A stretch of 8,156 bases of DNA from Pseudomonadota bacterium (GTDB lineage Bacteria; Pseudomonadota; Gammaproteobacteria; Xanthomonadales; Xanthomonadaceae). Under the pieces are notes generated by a model. The model had not been told where the DNA came from, ran no database searches, and worked only from the letters and a program-made list of their open reading frames with translations. The stretch's first letter is position 1; every line of letters begins with the position of its first letter. Below, piece by piece: positions 6,777-8,156 of the stretch. A program made the position numbers and the translations under genes. The stretch lies in assembly GCA_023453655.1 (NCBI GenBank), contig JAEXTE010000405.1, positions 1 through 8,156 on the forward strand, in the 5' to 3' direction.

Positions 6777-7183
6777 GCCCCTGCCGTTGCCAGCGTGTCG
6801 CCGCCGGCGGCGGGATGCAGCGCGCGCGCCGCGGGCAGCACCTGCGCCTCGAATACCGCGCGGGCCTGCGCCTGGTCGAAGTCGGCGTGCCTGCGCTTGG
6901 CCACGCCGTAGTCGGACAGCGTCAGGTGCGCGTCTGCCTGGACGCCGGCCTGAGCCAGGCAGGCGGACACGCAGTGCAACACGCAGCCATCCAGCGCGAG
7001 GATCGGGCGTCCGGACTGCGCGGTGCGCACCAGGCCGGCCACGCCGCCGCCGACGCCGGCGATGCAGGACATCTCCGCCGCGCCCGCGCGGTCGAGCCAC
7101 AGCGCCAGTTGGTTGGCCATCTGCGCGGCGCTGGAGCAGCCCGAGCACGAGTACACCAGCGGCGGCTTCACCCTGCCCGTCAT
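6773..7183 (-). CDS. DGC-domain protein, putative zinc-binding, function unknown
   Basis: This small protein of 136 residues is rich in Cys and resembles the DGC-domain family (putative zinc-binding proteins). Visible Cys clusters are C13 and C16 in YSCSGCSSA, C40 in EMSCIAGVGGG, and C67, C71 and C75 in the stretch that starts with the family DGC motif (D65-G66-C67). The Gly-rich loop at 43-47 is also typical. There is no signal peptide or membrane segment, so it should be cytoplasmic. The ATG at 7183 was chosen because it lies just before the conserved region; the frame extends upstream to 7264, but that part is Arg-rich and overlaps the decarboxylase gene. No strong ribosome-binding site is seen. 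It lies 34 nt after the decarboxylase and is probably co-transcribed with it. The family's biochemical role is not established to my knowledge. Confidence 0.8.
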   Translation of the reverse strand: MTGRVKPPLVYSCSGCSSAAQMANQLALWLDRAGAAEMSCIAGVGGGVAGLVRTAQSGRPILALDGCVLHCVSACLAQAGVQADAHLTLSDYGVAKRRHADFDQAQARAVFEAQVLPAARALHPAAGGDTLATAGA

Positions 7184-7217
7184 CGATGCCGTTCGTGCGC
7201 GCGCCCGTGCCGTCCGC

Positions 7218-8156
7218 TCAGGCGCACTGCGGCCGCCCTTGGGCCGTCTCCGCCAGCAGCGCATGCAACCGCGCCTGCAGGTGTTCGAAGTAACGGTCGA
7301 TGTAGCTGATGCCGTTCTCGTGGTCGACCAGGTACGGGTTCATCAGCGTGTGGCGCAGGATCACCAGGCGGTCGGCGTCTTCCCCCTCGGTGCGGCCGTC
7401 CGGGTCGATGCCGAGCGCGCCAAGGATGCGCCGCATGTCCGTTTCGCCGACCACGTCGCGGCGCAGCGTCGTGACCGAGGCGAAGAACTGCTTGAGCTGC
7501 AGCGGCTGTCCGGGGTCGCAGCGCAGCTCGTCGTGCAGCCGGCGGACGAAGGCATTGGCGTGGGAGAGCGTGCGGTTGCCTCGTGGATTGAGCGCCAGGC
7601 AGACCAGGTTGCTGTCGGGGGCAAACGGCACGACCACGCCTGCGGCCTGCGCCATTTCCAGGGCAAACCGCTGCGCGCGCGCCAGGAACGCCTCCGCCGC
7701 CAGCACGGTCTGGCGTGGCAGCATGCCGAAGCCTGCGTGGTCGAGCGGCAGCACGCGATGGCTCACGTACACCGCCGCGGCCATGGCCCCGGACTTCGAG
7801 CCTTCCGGGACGAGCTGACCGAGTTGCCGGTAGCGCGCGGCATAGTCGCTGGCCTCGCCGTCGCCGAACACGTAGTCGGCCGCCTCGGCCAGCAGCGGCA
7901 TCGCGCGCTGGTCGCGGCAGACGAAGGCGCCGGCGCCGTAGGGCAGGTAGCCGAGCTTGTGCGGGTCGACCGTGACCGAATCGACCTCGGCCAGCGCCGC
8001 GAATGCGGCGTGCACTTCCGGCTGCGGGAACGCGGCGAAGCCTTGCCGCACCTCGTCCAGCGCGCGCAGGCTGCCGTCGGGATTCCGGAACAGCGTGGTG
8101 AGGTAGCCGCCCCAGGCGGCGTCGACGTGCACGCTGAAACCGAAGTCCTGCGTCGC
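7218..8156 (-). CDS. PLP-dependent decarboxylase, tyrosine-decarboxylase-like (C-terminal part, 5' end outside window)
   Basis: The C-terminal 312 residues of a group II pyridoxal-phosphate decarboxylase are present; the frame runs on past the window edge, reading ATQDFGFS before VHVDAAWGGY. The Asp of HVDAAWGG should pair with the pyridine nitrogen of PLP. The Lys in TVDPHKLGYLPYGAG (codon 7958-7956) is the expected Schiff-base residue. The stretches PEGSKSGAMAAAVY and HTLMNPY recall the bacterial tyrosine decarboxylase branch rather than the short GadB or Ddc types. The reaction would be amino acid to amine plus CO2; an aromatic amino acid is plausible but the substrate cannot be fixed from this part. 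The DGC-domain gene follows after 34 nt, suggesting an operon reading towards CM-UbiT. The GTG at 8132 is internal and is not the start. Confidence 0.88.
   Translation of the reverse strand, partial: ATQDFGFSVHVDAAWGGYLTTLFRNPDGSLRALDEVRQGFAAFPQPEVHAAFAALAEVDSVTVDPHKLGYLPYGAGAFVCRDQRAMPLLAEAADYVFGDGEASDYAARYRQLGQLVPEGSKSGAMAAAVYVSHRVLPLDHAGFGMLPRQTVLAAEAFLARAQRFALEMAQAAGVVVPFAPDSNLVCLALNPRGNRTLSHANAFVRRLHDELRCDPGQPLQLKQFFASVTTLRRDVVGETDMRRILGALGIDPDGRTEGEDADRLVILRHTLMNPYLVDHENGISYIDRYFEHLQARLHALLAETAQGRPQCA

Noticed and set aside
1..8156. CRISPR arrays, tRNA or rRNA genes, insertion sequences
   Set aside because: No spaced direct repeats, tRNA-like folds with conserved T-loop, rRNA segments or transposase-like frames were seen.

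Overview
The window is very GC-rich DNA with the codon bias of a high-GC gammaproteobacterium. The gene set, with a close relative of the Vibrio SGLT symporter and an O2-independent ubiquinone (UQ) cluster, best fits a facultatively anaerobic member of the Xanthomonadaceae/Lysobacter group. That placement is an inference, because no rRNA or other taxonomic marker lies in the window.

Layout. (1) 107-1669 (+): a sodium/sugar symporter closely resembling Vibrio SGLT. (2) 1670-2090: an intergenic region with two strong inverted repeats, then an FNR/ANR-like box with a -10-like element placed exactly as in a class II FNR promoter. (3) 2091-5516 (+): a tight operon ubiD-ubiU-ubiV, made of a prenylated-FMN decarboxylase and the two 4Fe-4S U32 proteins that hydroxylate UQ precursors without O2. 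(4) 5517-5772: a short convergent intergenic region. (5) 5773-6759 (-): one open frame encoding an AroQ-type chorismate mutase domain fused to UbiT, the SCP2-like lipid-binding protein of the same pathway. A second FNR-like box, sharing a 12-bp core with the first, lies just upstream. (6) 6773-7183 (-): a small Cys-rich DGC-domain protein. (7) 7218-8156 (-): the C-terminal part of a PLP-dependent, tyrosine-decarboxylase-like enzyme that runs off the window edge.

How it fits together. UbiT, UbiU and UbiV are the three dedicated proteins of anaerobic UQ synthesis, and UbiD performs the ring decarboxylation. Both transcription units carry FNR-like sites, so the cluster looks like one oxygen-controlled regulon. 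The most notable feature is the chorismate mutase joined to UbiT. Its active-site residues are nearly all conserved, so it should make prephenate from chorismate. Another U32-family hydroxylase, TrhP, works in a prephenate-dependent way. The fusion therefore suggests that prephenate is the oxygen donor, or a required cofactor source, for UbiUV and is supplied locally. This is a hypothesis from gene architecture, not a demonstrated fact.

A second oddity is the start of the chorismate mutase-UbiT gene. The only conventional in-frame start that keeps the whole first helix, a GTG at 6759, lies upstream of the predicted transcription start. A good ribosome-binding site instead sits 8 nt before an in-frame ATC.
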